DNA of 64,000 nt from Anas platyrhynchos (lineage: Eukaryota > Chordata > Aves > Anseriformes > Anatidae): NCBI RefSeq assembly GCF_047663525.1, contig NC_092593.1, positions 28,856,501 to 28,920,500 of the forward strand, in the 5' to 3' direction. The notes below the pieces were generated by a model. That model worked only from the letters and a program-made list of their open reading frames with translations. It had not been told where the DNA came from and searched no databases. The position numbers were made by a program, and so were the translations under genes. Positions 1 through 10,330 of this stretch are shown one piece after another (the stretch's first letter is position 1; each line of letters opens with the position of its first letter).

Positions 1-120
1 CCTAGCTTTGTACCCACAAAGGCTTCCTAAGGCCCGTGGGGGCTGGGGACAGCCCTAACGGGCAGCATCTCCTGCTTTCCCCTTAATTCCCTCCTCCCAA
101 GATGATGAAGCAACACTGAC
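1..120 (-). other. COL6A1: COL6A1 intron 20 (partial)
   Basis: No Gly-X-Y coding stretch or plausible acceptor is visible in these 120 bases. The next exon must lie beyond the left edge. Confidence 0.8.
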
Positions 121-183
121 CTCATTGCCGCGGGGGCCGTCGTCTCCCCTGTAACCCTTGGGTCCTGGTGGTCCACGTTCACC
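121..183 (-). CDS. COL6A1: COL6A1 coding exon 20 (RGD-containing)
   Basis: 63 nt from [16 protein letters not shown] to RGNE, matching human [16 protein letters not shown]. It is the last COL6A1 exon in the window. Acceptor CTCCTAG; donor GTCAGT. Confidence 0.93.
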
Positions 184-3100
184 CTAGGAGAACACAGAGA
201 GCTCTCACCACAGGGCTTTGCCCTTGGCATTGCCCGTGCTGGGAAGGGCTGGTCTTCTCATTTCCAAGCATGGTGGTGAGAGTTGCCACCCCCTGCCTGT
301 CCACGGCTGGGTAGCCACACAGCTCCCAGTGCCCAACCAAGGCAGCCCCATGTGGAGCTGGTGTATGGCCAGTCCACAGCTGGTGGAGGCAGAAGAGCTG
401 TTCTGTACTGATGAGGTTTTGGAGGAGTGGGATGCTGTCTTTGCACATTGCTCAGTGCAGCCCAGTTTGCAGCCGCTGTCTCTCACCACCCAGAAGCCGA
501 AGAAGCACAAGTCCCATCCAGCTGCCCCTCCTGCTCCTCTTCACGCTGCTCTTCCAAGGAACAGCACGCAGAGGACTTCAAAATTACGTAGTGCAGTGCA
601 GAGCACGAGGCTGCCTAAAGGCATGTGACCCTTTTATCTGCACAAAAGCCCCAAAGGGGGAAAGCTGGGAAGGAGGGGTGGGAGCTCATGACCATTCACA
701 CCAGCCAAAGCTGGATCCCAGACAAACTTGGCTCACATTGACTGTAGGTGACCCGTGTAGCAAACAAGTCCAAACCCCTTGCGGCCCTGTAGGGGTTTAT
801 GAAGACAGAGGATTTGGGGTTGGGAAGTCTTTAATAGCTCCCCGATCACTTTCCTTGTGGGTGCAACAAGAACTGCAGCAGGAATGGGCACCACAACCAG
901 GAGGAGGTGGACCACCAAACCTGCCCAGAAGGTCAGGGATGAGAGCACGGACCTTTAGCTTCTCTCACAGACAGAAGAGGGGTGAAACAGGGCCACAGGT
1001 TAGCGGGAGCCCTTTCTCCTTGCCAAGCAAAATGATCTCCTTAGAGAGAGCCAGAGCTTGCAGATAACATGGCTTCAAAAACACTCACATTTGCCAAAGT
1101 CCTTCCCTTGCCCAAGCCCAATTACACATTCATTTTTAATTTGGCCAAGCAAAAACATTTTTTCCTTGGTTTACGGGAAAACAACATCTTTGCTTTGCAA
1201 CTGCTTTTGAAATCTTGCAATCTCCCTGGAGTGAGAGGGGCGCTGGGGCGGCCGCAGTTCTGGGGAAGGCACCCGCTCTGCTGCCGTGGAGGCCGGGTAG
1301 CAGCCTCCTTCCCCTCCTCCCTGCCAGTGACAGTGGGCTGGAGGCAGGATTTTGCCCAGCCTTGTGCCCCAGCATGCTCACATCGCTTTGGCCCCCAGGC
1401 TTGTATCAAATCTTCACCTGAACTCTGGTTTCTTCTGCTTCAAACTGGTGGTGAGCCTCCCTGCTCCTCTGGTGCCAACCTGCGGCACCAGCCCATGGCG
1501 CACACACCCAGCAGCTGCCTTCCAGCCAGCACCATCTCCTGCCTCAGCACCCGAGCTGAGTGCTGCCTTGCACTCTTTGGTTGTGGAAGAACGTAGCTGG
1601 GCTAAGGACAGAAGGATCTGGGCAATTCTGGGTGAGTTCAGTGCTCTTCATGAGCACAAGGCAGGGGTGCCGTGGGGTGGCCCATGTTGGTGACAGCATG
1701 AACCCAACAGCAGCCCCATGCTACAGATCTCCTTCAGGGCTCTTCAACAGTTGGTCAAACACCTTTTTCTGCCCTTCTTAGGCTGGAGGTAGCCAGCTCT
1801 GCTCTGCAGAAAGCCAGCGGGTTCTTGGGTGCACAAGGACAAGTGGACCCCAGAGCAGGAGGGCTGGACCTCATGGTGAGCAGACCTGGGGAGCAAGCGG
1901 CTTTGGAACAGATGGTTTGCAGATATGAAGGGTGCTGGTGACACTGTGAAGGCCCCGCTGGGCTGTCCCTGCTCACATGTGATGCCTTATCAACTCGCAT
2001 GGCCAAGGCCAGCAGCGTCTGGTCCCAGGCCTGAATACTTGGTGCGCTGCCGCAGCTCGCACTTGCCAGCTTCCAAATCTGCCTGTCAGATGTGTTGACA
2101 TCCGTTTCCACAGAACTGGTAAATGACCTAGAGGTTTCTCTGTCCCCAGCCTAGCAGCCAAGTCTCCATTTTCTAGCTCTGTTCATGTTCTCTTAGAGAT
2201 CCCGGCCCCTCTGCGCTGCTTTTGCTGCCTTTCCTGGAAAGTGCTGAGACCGTGCCCCAGGATGCTGTGGCACCAGTTAAGCCCAGTCTGCAGCGTCCTT
2301 GCTCCCCAGTGCACTCCCACAGGGGATCCAGAAGGCTGATCCAGAGCCTTACCTGGTCACCGGATGGTCCGGGGGGTCCGTCCTGACCTTGGTTGCCGGG
2401 TGGCCCAGGCTCTCCCTGAAAACACACACAGAGGGCATGAGAAACTGAGAGGGGCACGTGTAGGGTGTGATGGGACCTGCACGTGGTGGGCAGCAGTGGG
2501 AAACCTGGCCGTGGGTGTTTCTGCAGCATGAACTGCAAGACAAGCATCGTAGTGCGAGGCACTGCTCTGCCTGCAGCCCCGCTGGGAAGGGAGGTGCTCA
2601 GAAACTCCCCGGGAAGGTCACACCTGACTTAAAACACTGAGGAAAGCGGCCGAAAGCTCGGCAACCCGAAGCTCTCCTTTGCAAGCTAGAAGCTCCCATC
2701 TGCCTAGGCCAAACGGTAAATACAAAATAACTTCCAAAGGGCCCTGGATGCTGGTGGAGACGTTTCTGGCTAGGTTGCTGAACCTCGTGCTTGAGCTAAG
2801 ACTTGGACTGAAGCAGCCCACTGTCTGCTGAACCATTTAACTCCAGGACACTGGCGTGCCTTCATCTCCCACGCACATCTGCCCTGCACAGTGATGCTGC
2901 CGTGCTTCCCTGAGCAGAAGCAGGGAAGGAGAGGCTCCCAGCTCCTGGCTCCTTTGGCTTCACACATCCCCACCCCACGCAGCCCCGTCCCCTTTCTCCC
3001 GGCAATGCTGGGGCAGGGCTGGCCGCCAGCCCCGGCCCTGCTGCCCCACGCAGTGGTGGCACCTCTGACATTTGCCACATGCTTTTTTTTCATCTGTCCT

Positions 3101-6100
3101 GTCCCACTCAGGGCTCCTGCTCATCCTTCCCACGCTCACATTGGGTGACTCAGCCCCGGCAGGCACAACAAATATTTTCCCAGTGACTCCCCCCCGGCTG
3201 CCACAGCGCTCACCCCCGGCAGGGGTGTCCTGTCCTCACCCAGGTACCCTGTGCCCCCCTTGCTGAGTCCCCGGTGCCTGCACACCCCCTGAGGAGGACA
3301 CCTTGCTGCTTTGCTCCCCACCAGCTGCTCCACGCCTGCTCTTGGCTCTCCGGGCACGCTCTGGATTTTGGCTGTTTGCTGCTCAGCCACCAGCATGAAG
3401 GGACAATTGTTGGGGATGGCATCAGGTCCCCACCAGGCTGGCAGGTGCATGCACCAAGCTTGCCCACTGGCCCACAGGCTGGCCCAGGCAGCCACTGGCC
3501 ACCTATTTCAGCCCTGGCTGCCCAATGTTCCCCCCCCTTCACACAGACACCCACAGCCACCCCCCGGCAGCACTTACGGGATCTCCTCGTGGACCACGGT
3601 CTCCTGGCGAGCCTGGGGCGCCTCTTTCTCCATTGCTGCCCTGCAAGGAGATGGTGGGAACACAGGTTCAGGACACACTCCTGGTCCTGCAAACCCCACC
3701 TTCATCACCTGCCCCAGCCCTCCTCCTCCTCGGCAGGTCCCAGCCCCTTTCGGTGCTCACCCTCTCTCCAGGAGGACCGTCCGGGCCCGGGGAGCCCTCG
3801 TCCCCCATCTCCCCTGTGGGTCCGGGCTCACCCCTGTTGCCAGGAGCACCCTGCAAGAGCAAGCAAGACCAGAAAAATCAGTGGGTTTTGGAGCAAAGCC
3901 CCATGTGCCAGCGGGGCCAGGGGCAAGCTCAGCTCTGGGGCCAAAAGTGGAATGGGGACTTCACACCAACCTTCTCTCCAGGGCTGCCGGGGATCCCCTG
4001 CCGGCCGGGCTTTCCATCTTCCCCAGGCTCCCCCTGCACAAGGACACAACAAGACAGGGTGAACAAGGACACATCAGTACCAGCAGGTGGGTTTTGGTTC
4101 CGTGCTGAGGAGGCTTGAGCCCCCCTATCCTCCACAGCTCACGGAGGGCCCCAAGCCCAGCAGGTGCCTCCGTGCCCCCCTCCAGGTGTGAGCCACCATT
4201 TCAGAGCAGCCCCCCAGCACTTCCAGGCTGCTTGTGGCAGGCTTGCAGGCACCCACAGGAGCAGCCTGGAGTGTGCCATGCACAGCTCACGTCTTGCCAG
4301 CCTGGCCTCACCGAGGGTGAGGGGCAGCATCCTCCAGCAGGGCCTTGCCCCCAGGCAGCACAAGGAAGCCAGTGATGGGTCCGTCACTGCCTCTCTTGGC
4401 TAAAGCTGGGCATCTGCCTCTTCTGGACAAGCCCACGGGTTTTTCCCCATCTCCAGAAAGGGAATTTTTCTTCTTCTCGAAGGTGGGAGCCTGCCCAGCA
4501 CCGCTCCTCCCACACCTGGCTGGGCGCAGCAAGGGCAGCCCCATGGCCCCCCCGGCTGGGTACCACGGGCTCACCTTTCCTCCCTTGGGTCCGTAAGCAC
4601 CGGGATCACCCTTTGGTCCGGGTAGGCCTTGAGTTCCCTGTTGAAAGCAAAGAACAGCGTCACTGAAAACGAATCCAGCAGCACTACCTGCAGGAAATGG
4701 CACGGAGAGAGCGCCCTGGCCCCTAGCCCCTCAGTGGGGAGCATGGGGGGTACAGGTGCTCGCCGTGACAAGGGGGTGGCTGCGTCAGACAGTGGCTGCT
4801 TTAGGGAAACGCTGCAGAACTGAGGAAAAGGGCAGAAAAGGAGGTTGCTGGACCACAGCAGAGCACAGGGATGGCTGCACACGCAGAGGTGCGTTTCCGA
4901 GTATTTCCAAGCAAGGGGAACCCGCGGGGTACGTACATCGAATCCAGGAGAGCCTTTGCAGCCAGGTAGCCCGGGGTATCCAGCTTCTCCCTGTGGGACA
5001 GACAAAGCAAGGGCTGCTGTGAGTGGTGCCTGCAGGATGCCCCTGAGCATCTGGGGCAGGGACACTGCTGCAGGGGATGAGCCCCAGATGGGGAGCTGCC
5101 TTCATTCCTGGCCCCCACAGTGGTTTTGGGAGGTGTCTGGGCAAAACCCAGGGTCCTCAGGCTGAGCAAGGGGCCCCAAGGGGACGTTTACCTTCATGCC
5201 ATCGATGCCGTCGATCCCACGCTTGCCCTTCTCACCCTAAAATGCAGATAGGAAGCCATGAAGAAGTGATTTGCAAAGACCCTTCCTCCCCAGCACCCCA
5301 AGCATTAACGGGGAAGAACAAGCGGTGCAAAATCTGACCTTGGCTCCTTTGGCTCCTCTTGATCCCTGAAAAAGGAAGGAGAGAGGTCAGACCCCACGCG
5401 GAGCACACCCGTCCCCTCACCACGCTGCCACCCCCATGCTGGCTTGGCCCCAGGTGTAGGTGTTCCTACAGCCCCGCACACCACCGGTGCCCCCGTTGTG
5501 CCCAACAGGTAAGGTGCTTGCTGGCTCCCTGTGGTCACATCAGCCTCAAACTGGTTGTCTTGGCTGGATAGTGGTACTTCCAGGGGGGATGGATGGATGG
5601 ATGCACAGACATGGGTGTGTACCCAGGCCTAATGCCAGGCAGCCCCAGTGCACAGCCAGACAAGGAGGGGGCACTGAGCGCCCCCACGTCCTTGCTGCAC
5701 TCACCTTTTCTCCTCGACTTCCTTTGTCACCCTAGCGATGAAAGAAGAGAGAAAAAACAGAGGATGAAGATGCTGGCAGCACGTGGCCCATCCAGAAGCC
5801 ATGCCCACCACCCTGCAGCCCCACATACCTTCATTCCTTGGTAGCCAACAGGTCCCATGTCCCCTGGCCTGCCCTGGAGGACAGAAACATGGAGTTATGG
5901 AGGCACAAGCCATCAGCAAGGGGGCTGGTCCCCCTGGGCTCTCCACCCAGGGCCAGACCCACCTTGTCCCACACACACTCTCCAACATTTAAAACAAAAT
6001 TTTGTAACACCTCTTGGCAAGACCCCCTTATGGGATGGGCTTCTTGGCCCCAAAGGCCATGCTGTCCCCTCCTCCAGCCCTCGCCCCTGACCTCCTCCTC

Positions 6101-9100
6101 CTTTGCCTGGTCTGGTGGCATGGGATGCCTTCAGGGGTGGAGGGGAGCTGCTGGCACCTCCAGCATCCCCAGCCCTTCCCAATGTGCTTGGGGCCACGTC
6201 ATTTGGGATGAAGGTGAAGGGCAGAAAATCCTTGGGAAAGGAAAAAACATGTGCATGCCATGAGGTTTCCAAACCGAGCATGCACATGCTGAGTAACTGC
6301 ACACTCGTGTGTGGGAGAAACATCTCCCAAAATAAACGTACCTAGTAAAAAAAAGGGAGGAGGAGGAGGAAAATAGTTTCCTTATGCTATTAGCTTCTTA
6401 TTTACTGGAGGTTTCCCCGTAACACTGCGGTGCTTGTGTTGTCGGAGGACACAGGAGGGAGCCCGGGGTACACCCCGTGAGTCAGAGAGGTGTCCTGAAG
6501 GAGGGGCGGCTGCTTTGGGCGAGGAACAAGGAGGCCTTGTAGTGCCAGAGGAGAAGGGGCTGCCCACTGGGAGCCCTGGCCGATGCAAGGGGCTGGCCCT
6601 GTGTCACCATCCTCCCGGGGACAGCTGGCCAGGACCCCACCATGGCAATGGGGATGGTGTGGGGATGGGGAGTGCAAAACTGGGGGCTGGCATCAGGTGC
6701 AGGTCCCCATTACCCTGCCAGTGAGGATGTGCCTGAGAGCTCTGCCTGAGAGTCAATAAAAAGCCCCTGAGCGGAGCCACCAAGTCCAGTCCTTTACTTA
6801 CGGGCTCTCCAGCATCTCCTTTCGGACCGGGAAGACCTGGCTTGCCTCTTTCTCCCTGAAATACAGGACAGAAATACAGTTAGTGGATCAAAGTGAGCTG
6901 ATCCCCCCCCTCCAGGAGTGAAACAGGACTGCAAGGAGAGCAGGGGGGTGGTAGCAGCAGTTCCCCACGGCTGCAGGGAGCAGAGGCTGCATGGGACAGC
7001 AGTTTCCAGCGCCTTGCCCAGCAGGCAAGTGGTGTCCCGCTGGTCCCCGAGCATCCCCACGGAGCCCGTCCCCCTGTGTTTGGGGGCTGATCCCTCACCT
7101 CATAGCCTGGATCGCCGGGAGGTCCAGGGGGCCCTCGGGGAGGCTGCGGGAGAGACTCATGGGTTAGACCGAGCCACTGAGGCACAGCGTGGGGACACAG
7201 GGGGAAAGGGTGGAGGCCTGAAAAGAAAACTCACCTGGCACTCGAAGGAGCAGCACTGCCCAAGGGAAGGAGAAAACAGTCAGTGGCAGCGCTGTGCTGG
7301 GCTCGGGGGGAGCCCCAAGGCTGGGCAGAGCGGTGCCACCAAGCCCCCGTGTGGCTGGGGGTGGCTGCATGGGGATGGGCACGGGACACGGGGGAACACT
7401 CACCGACTGCTCCATGTTGGCTTTCTGCAAGGCAAAAAGTGAAGAAATGAGGGTGGTGAGGGAGGAGAGGGCCCACGGTGGGGGCAGGCTGGGCAGGGGG
7501 ACAGGCGGTGCTCACAATCATGTCGATGATGGTGTTGATGGTCTCCTCCACGTCGAGGTCCCGGGTCGGCTTCAGGCTGGTGGCGGTGAAGTTGCGGCGG
7601 TAGGCATGGTCCGTGGCGATGATGTTGAGCCGCTGGTCCTAGGGGTTGGGGGGCAGAGCAAGACCTGTGGGCACTCCTGTAGGATGTGCCCAGGGGACAT
7701 GCTGGGGACAGGTGTCCACTGGCCACCCTGGGGACCTGCATCAGCCCTCCAGCACGCTGTCTGTCCCAGAGCCCATCCCCAGGGCAGCTGCGGGGAGCAT
7801 CCCTGCTGTGCGGTCCCTACCAGGTGGTTGGGAGAGATGGCGACGGAGAACACTTTGATCCCCAAATGTTTGGCTTCATTGGCAGCATCATCCAGGCCAC
7901 CACAGGGCTCCTTGTACCCCTCCAAGGGGTGTCCATCCGTCACCACGATCAGGTATTTATTCTCCTTGAGATGGGAGCCACTGCAAAGGTTTAAACACTG
8001 GGATCAGCGCTGTGAGGGTTGCACAGATTGGGCTGGAGCGCCCTCCACCACAGATTCGGTCCCCGTGCTGGGGACAGCTCCACAGGATGCACGGGGATGT
8101 CCCCAGCCACCACCCACCACGGTGCCACCGCCCTCAGCCCCACCGCCATACCCGATGAGCAGGCGCTCGATGCCCTGCTTTATGGCGCAGTCGGTGTGGG
8201 TGCCCTTCCCGATGTAGCTGATGGCCGACACGCTGTCCTTCAGCTCGGCCCTGCCGCTGGGCATGGCCGTCAGGTCCTTGATGAGCACCACGGAGTCGCT
8301 GTAGTGCAGCGCCCCGGCGTTCCACACCAGGAAGCGGTCGCAGCGAAAGTACCTGCGTGGGGACGTGGGGACATGGGGACACCGGGACATGCACCTTCAG
8401 ACATCTTCTCCCTGCCCATGAGGGCCTCTCCCTCCATCCTCTCTCTCCTGAACATCGCTGTCCCCTCCATCCCAGCCCACCACACCACCTGGTGGCACCA
8501 TGGGCAGGTTGGTGGCTCACAGGGGGATGCCCCTGCAGGGAGCGGGGAGCAGCAAGGTGCGCACGGAGATGCTGGGGGTCGTGGGAAGCCCCATCCATCC
8601 ATCCGTGTGCTTGAAGGGGGTCTCAGGACAAAGCCTCGTTTAGGAGCCAGGCTGCATCAATGGGATGTGCACAAGCACAAGGCTCCTGTTCACGTGGTGC
8701 TGACGTGGGGTGGCCCTTCCTGGCCCCCTGCTGCTCTGGGGTTGGTGCACCCACCCCGGGGAAACCAGGGTTAGATCGAGGGCTGGTGGCTGGCAGCAGC
8801 CTGGTGGGTGAGGAGCCAGACAAAGGGCTGGGCAGAGGGGTGGAGATGGGGCACCCCACAGGGAGCCCCCAAAACTGTGTTCAACACCTGGGGGATGCAA
8901 AGAGGCTGCAAGGGGGTGGGCTCTGCGGGTGCCAGGTTTAGCACAGTGGGTACCCTATGACCACATTGTCCTGGCCCTGCAAAATAACCTGATGGCAGGG
9001 CTGGGCCCCCTGCCCTGGGGTGTCCCCGTCCCCCCTCTGCAGCACGTGCAGCGTCCCCAGCCCCCTCTGCTTGGCACAGCCCTGAGAGCCCTCAGCCGCT

Positions 9101-10042
9101 GGGTACCTCTCGGTCAGCTTGTCGATGAAGCGGTTGGTGAAATCTTTCACTTGTGCCACGAGGTCCCCGAAGGGCTTCACCCTTAGGGCAACGCTCTCAG
9201 AGGTGTCCAGGACGAAGAAGAGGTCCACGGGGCAGTCTGGGGGCAGGCAGAGCGGTGTGGCTTGGCATCGCCCCCCCTGCGCCCCAGCTGCCCCCCAGCA
9301 CACCCGCAGGACGTGCCCTGGGAGCACGGTGTAGCCGTGCTAACCCCACGCGAGACACATGAGAATGCATGTATGGGTACGGTCATTTTTCCTCAGCATT
9401 TCTGCTTTGGCATTAATGGTGAGCTGGACTGCATCTGAGCACGTATCCGGAAAACGTCAGTTTGTGCATTCTTTCCCCCCCCCATTTGCATTCAAACTTG
9501 CAATACCAGGATTAGTTATTGTTTAAAACAACCAGCGGCTGCACCAAGTATTTAGAAACAAACAAACAAACAAGCAAACAAACAAGACCTCACAGCAACT
9601 ACCACGGCAAGAAATGAATGCTTTTCCAACACGTCCCGGCACAAATATCATCGCGAAGGAGAGCAAAATTAAAACTGAGCCTCAGCAGCCAGTGCCTGGC
9701 CCCACATCCTTCACAAAGCTGCCCCAAGCCCCCCTCCCCAACGGCACCTGGCCGAGGAGAACCAGCCCAAAATGAACACTAAAAGTGGGCACGCCTGGTG
9801 GGTGCTCTCCTGGCACATGCTGCCCTGCTCCGTGAGCATGACTCTTCCCAAAATCTGCTGGCCGTGGGGAAGCCGGAGGCCCCCAGACATCTCCACTACC
9901 CCAGGGGGAGCACCAGGGACTTTAGCTCCCGCTTACCTTGAGCCCTGTGGAGCTGGGAGGAGATGTCTTGAGCCCAGGAGCCCCCCCGGAGGAGACAGGC
10001 GTGCAGCAGCAGCAGCGCGAGGAGCGAGTCGTGCAGCCTCAT
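121..10042 (-). CDS. COL6A1: Collagen VI alpha-1 chain gene, N-terminal half (exons 1-20)
   Basis: Encodes the alpha-1 chain of type VI collagen, a secreted chain that joins alpha-2 and alpha-3 to form beaded microfibrils around cells. Twenty coding exons assemble into 488 in-frame codons. Residues 1-24 are a signal peptide (likely cut after SWA). Residues 36-240 form the N1 von Willebrand A domain, with a MIDAS DTSES (46-50), GTHTD (129-133) and VVTDG (158-162) and a sequon at Asn215. Residues 248-254 (CCSFECQ) are the cysteine hinge. Gly-X-Y repeats run from about 258 to 488. Every triple-helix exon is a multiple of 9 nt and starts with Gly, except exon 8, which carries the transition. The match to human COL6A1 is strong, including exon order and lengths. 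The human chain is about twice as long, so the rest of the helix and the C-terminal A domains lie beyond position 1. Boundaries were placed by eye using GT-AG sites and frame. Confidence 0.96.
184..2352 (-). other. COL6A1: COL6A1 intron 19
   Basis: About 2.2 kb, the longest intron seen in this gene. No collagen codons or recognisable mobile element is visible. No exon is expected here, because human exons 19 and 20 align directly with the flanking exons. Confidence 0.8.
2353..2415 (-). CDS. COL6A1: COL6A1 coding exon 19 (Gly-X-Y)
   Basis: 63 nt from [13 protein letters not shown] to GPSGDQ. Acceptor TGTTTTCAG; donor GTAAGG. Confidence 0.93.
2416..3577 (-). other. COL6A1: COL6A1 intron 18
   Basis: About 1.16 kb of non-repetitive intron sequence. 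I see no exon or repeat in it. Confidence 0.8.
3578..3640 (-). CDS. COL6A1: COL6A1 coding exon 18 (RGD-containing)
   Basis: 63 nt from [13 protein letters not shown] to RGPRGDP. It carries an RGD tripeptide, a potential integrin-binding motif also found in human collagen VI. Acceptor CCTTGCAG; donor GTAAGT. Confidence 0.93.
3761..3850 (-). CDS. COL6A1: COL6A1 coding exon 17 (90 nt, Gly-X-Y)
   Basis: Ten triplets from [13 protein letters not shown] to GPDGPPGER. It is the longest helix exon seen here, and the 90-nt length matches human. Acceptor CTCTTGCAG; donor GTGAGC. Confidence 0.94.
3971..4033 (-). CDS. COL6A1: COL6A1 coding exon 16 (Gly-X-Y)
   Basis: 63 nt from [13 protein letters not shown] to SPGEK. 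Acceptor CTTGTGCAG. The donor GTTGGT is weak, lacking the usual purine at +3. Confidence 0.92.
4034..4574 (-). other. COL6A1: COL6A1 intron 15
   Basis: 541 bases with nothing recognisable. Confidence 0.8.
4575..4637 (-). CDS. COL6A1: COL6A1 coding exon 15 (Gly-X-Y)
   Basis: 63 nt encoding 7 triplets from [16 protein letters not shown] to GGK, matching human [16 protein letters not shown]. Acceptor TTCAACAG; donor GTGAGC. Confidence 0.94.
4937..4990 (-). CDS. COL6A1: COL6A1 coding exon 14 (helix cysteine)
   Basis: 54 nt encoding [18 protein letters not shown]. It contains the only cysteine in the part of the helix seen here. In humans, skipping of exon 14 is a recurrent cause of collagen VI muscle disease; by my numbering this is the same exon. 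Donor GTACGT. Confidence 0.95.
5192..5236 (-). CDS. COL6A1: COL6A1 coding exon 13 (Gly-X-Y)
   Basis: 45 nt encoding [15 protein letters not shown], matching human [15 protein letters not shown]. Acceptor CATTTTAG; donor GTAAAC. Confidence 0.94.
5339..5365 (-). CDS. COL6A1: COL6A1 coding exon 12 (27 nt)
   Basis: Nine codons, GSRGAKGAK. Acceptor TTTTTCAG; donor GTCAGA, a weaker site that departs from consensus at position +3. Confidence 0.9.
5366..5704 (-). other. COL6A1: COL6A1 intron 11 with a short GGAT repeat
   Basis: 339 bases. It contains a short GGAT tetranucleotide run at 5587-5602 and nothing else recognisable. Confidence 0.8.
5705..5731 (-). CDS. COL6A1: COL6A1 coding exon 11 (27 nt)
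   Basis: Nine codons, GDKGSRGEK. Acceptor ATCGCTAG; donor GTGAGT. Confidence 0.92.
5829..5873 (-). CDS. COL6A1: COL6A1 coding exon 10 (Gly-X-Y)
   Basis: 45 nt encoding [15 protein letters not shown], one residue different from human in this stretch. Acceptor CCTCCAG; donor GTATGT. Confidence 0.95.
5874..6801 (-). other. COL6A1: COL6A1 intron 9
   Basis: 928 bases. It includes a short A/G-rich run near 6345-6370 and no recognisable exon. Confidence 0.8.
6802..6855 (-). CDS. COL6A1: COL6A1 coding exon 9 (Gly-X-Y)
   Basis: 54 nt encoding [18 protein letters not shown], matching human [18 protein letters not shown]. Acceptor TATTTCAG; donor GTAAGT. Confidence 0.95.
7099..7143 (-). CDS. COL6A1: COL6A1 coding exon 8 (start of triple helix)
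   Basis: 45 nt encoding [15 protein letters not shown], the transition into Gly-X-Y repeats. Acceptor TCCCGCAG; donor GTGAGG. Confidence 0.94.
7235..7255 (-). CDS. COL6A1: COL6A1 coding exon 7 (21-nt cysteine hinge)
   Basis: Seven codons, CCSFECQ, identical to human at these positions. The three cysteines lie just before the triple helix, where collagen VI chains are disulfide-linked. Acceptor TTGGGCAG; donor GTGAGT. Confidence 0.93.
7404..7424 (-). CDS. COL6A1: COL6A1 coding exon 6 (21-nt microexon)
   Basis: Seven codons, KANMEQS, aligning with human KNNVEQV. Flanked by CCTTGCAG and GTGAGT. Too short for any ORF caller; placed by frame, splice sites and homology. Confidence 0.9.
7516..7638 (-). 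CDS. COL6A1: COL6A1 coding exon 5 (end of A domain)
   Basis: 123 nt from [18 protein letters not shown] to TIIDMI. It contains the N-glycosylation sequon NFT. Acceptor CCCTAG; donor GTGAGC; both ends in phase 0. Confidence 0.95.
7821..7980 (-). CDS. COL6A1: COL6A1 coding exon 4 (A domain)
   Basis: 160 nt from [20 protein letters not shown] to SPNHL. It contains the MIDAS aspartate (D161 of VVTDG). Acceptor TTTGCAG; donor GTAGGG; ends in phase 0. Confidence 0.95.
8152..8352 (-). CDS. COL6A1: COL6A1 coding exon 3 (A domain)
   Basis: 201 nt encoding residues from RYFRCDR to ERLLIG, including [12 protein letters not shown] and the MIDAS threonine region [11 protein letters not shown]. Acceptor CGCAG; donor GTATGG. 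It ends two bases into a Gly codon. Confidence 0.95.
8353..9106 (-). other. COL6A1: COL6A1 intron 2
   Basis: 754 bases of GC-rich intron with no other feature seen. Confidence 0.8.
9107..9236 (-). CDS. COL6A1: COL6A1 coding exon 2 (A-domain MIDAS)
   Basis: It begins [15 protein letters not shown], nearly identical to the human chain, and holds the DxSxS metal site. The acceptor is CCCCCAG and the donor is GTACC. The Arg codon is split at the 3' end. Confidence 0.95.
9237..9936 (-). other. COL6A1: COL6A1 intron 1
   Basis: 700 bases. It contains an AAAC microsatellite (9556-9586) and an AT-richer core, with no further exon seen. Confidence 0.85.
9556..9586. repeat. (AAAC)n microsatellite in COL6A1 intron 1
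   Basis: About seven units of AAAC, with one AAGC interruption. Confidence 0.9.
9937..10042 (-). CDS. COL6A1: COL6A1 coding exon 1 (signal peptide)
   Basis: The ATG is at 10042-10040. The 35 codons begin [20 protein letters not shown], a classic hydrophobic signal peptide. The exon ends on the first base of an Asp codon before the donor GTAAG. The start is chosen because it directly precedes the hydrophobic core. Confidence 0.93.
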
Positions 10043-10330
10043 CTTGCTGGGTTCAGATTCCCATCGAGCTGGGGGCGAGGGGGAGGCAGAGAAAGGCAAG
10101 GAGCCGTCAGCAGCCGGGAGAGGCCGGGCTCCAGAGGTGGTTTCAGCGCTTGGGTCCCGGCGAAGGAAGAGCAGGAGGGAGGGCAAGTGCGAGGAGGAGA
10201 CTTCAGCAGCTGGAGGAGGGACCAGCGGCTGCCAGCGGTGACTCAGAAGCGAGCAGACATTTCTCCTGGCCCCTCTTCGGGCTCGCTGCAGAGCGCTCTG
10301 TCCTCCTCAGAGCGCTCCCCAGCTGCCGGA
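10043..10330 (-). promoter_or_regulatory. COL6A1: COL6A1 5' UTR and proximal promoter
   Basis: GC-rich sequence immediately upstream of the COL6A1 ATG. I see no TATA box in the expected place. A TGACTCA element (AP-1 type) is at 10239-10245. The transcription start cannot be fixed by eye, so the extent is approximate. Confidence 0.6.

Noticed and set aside
201..240. A possible extra 36-nt collagen exon between COL6A1 exons 19 and 20
   Set aside because: A splice-like pair exists near 201-240, but the codons do not follow Gly-X-Y, and alignment with human shows that exons 19 and 20 are adjacent, so none is needed.
3274..4118. Three long plus-strand frames of 197-265 codons
   Set aside because: They are the antisense of collagen exons 16-18 and their introns. 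Antisense Gly codons (NCC) cannot make stops, so open frames arise by default.
7294..8774. Plus-strand frames of 251 and 307 codons
   Set aside because: Antisense to COL6A1 exons 3-5; shadow frames.
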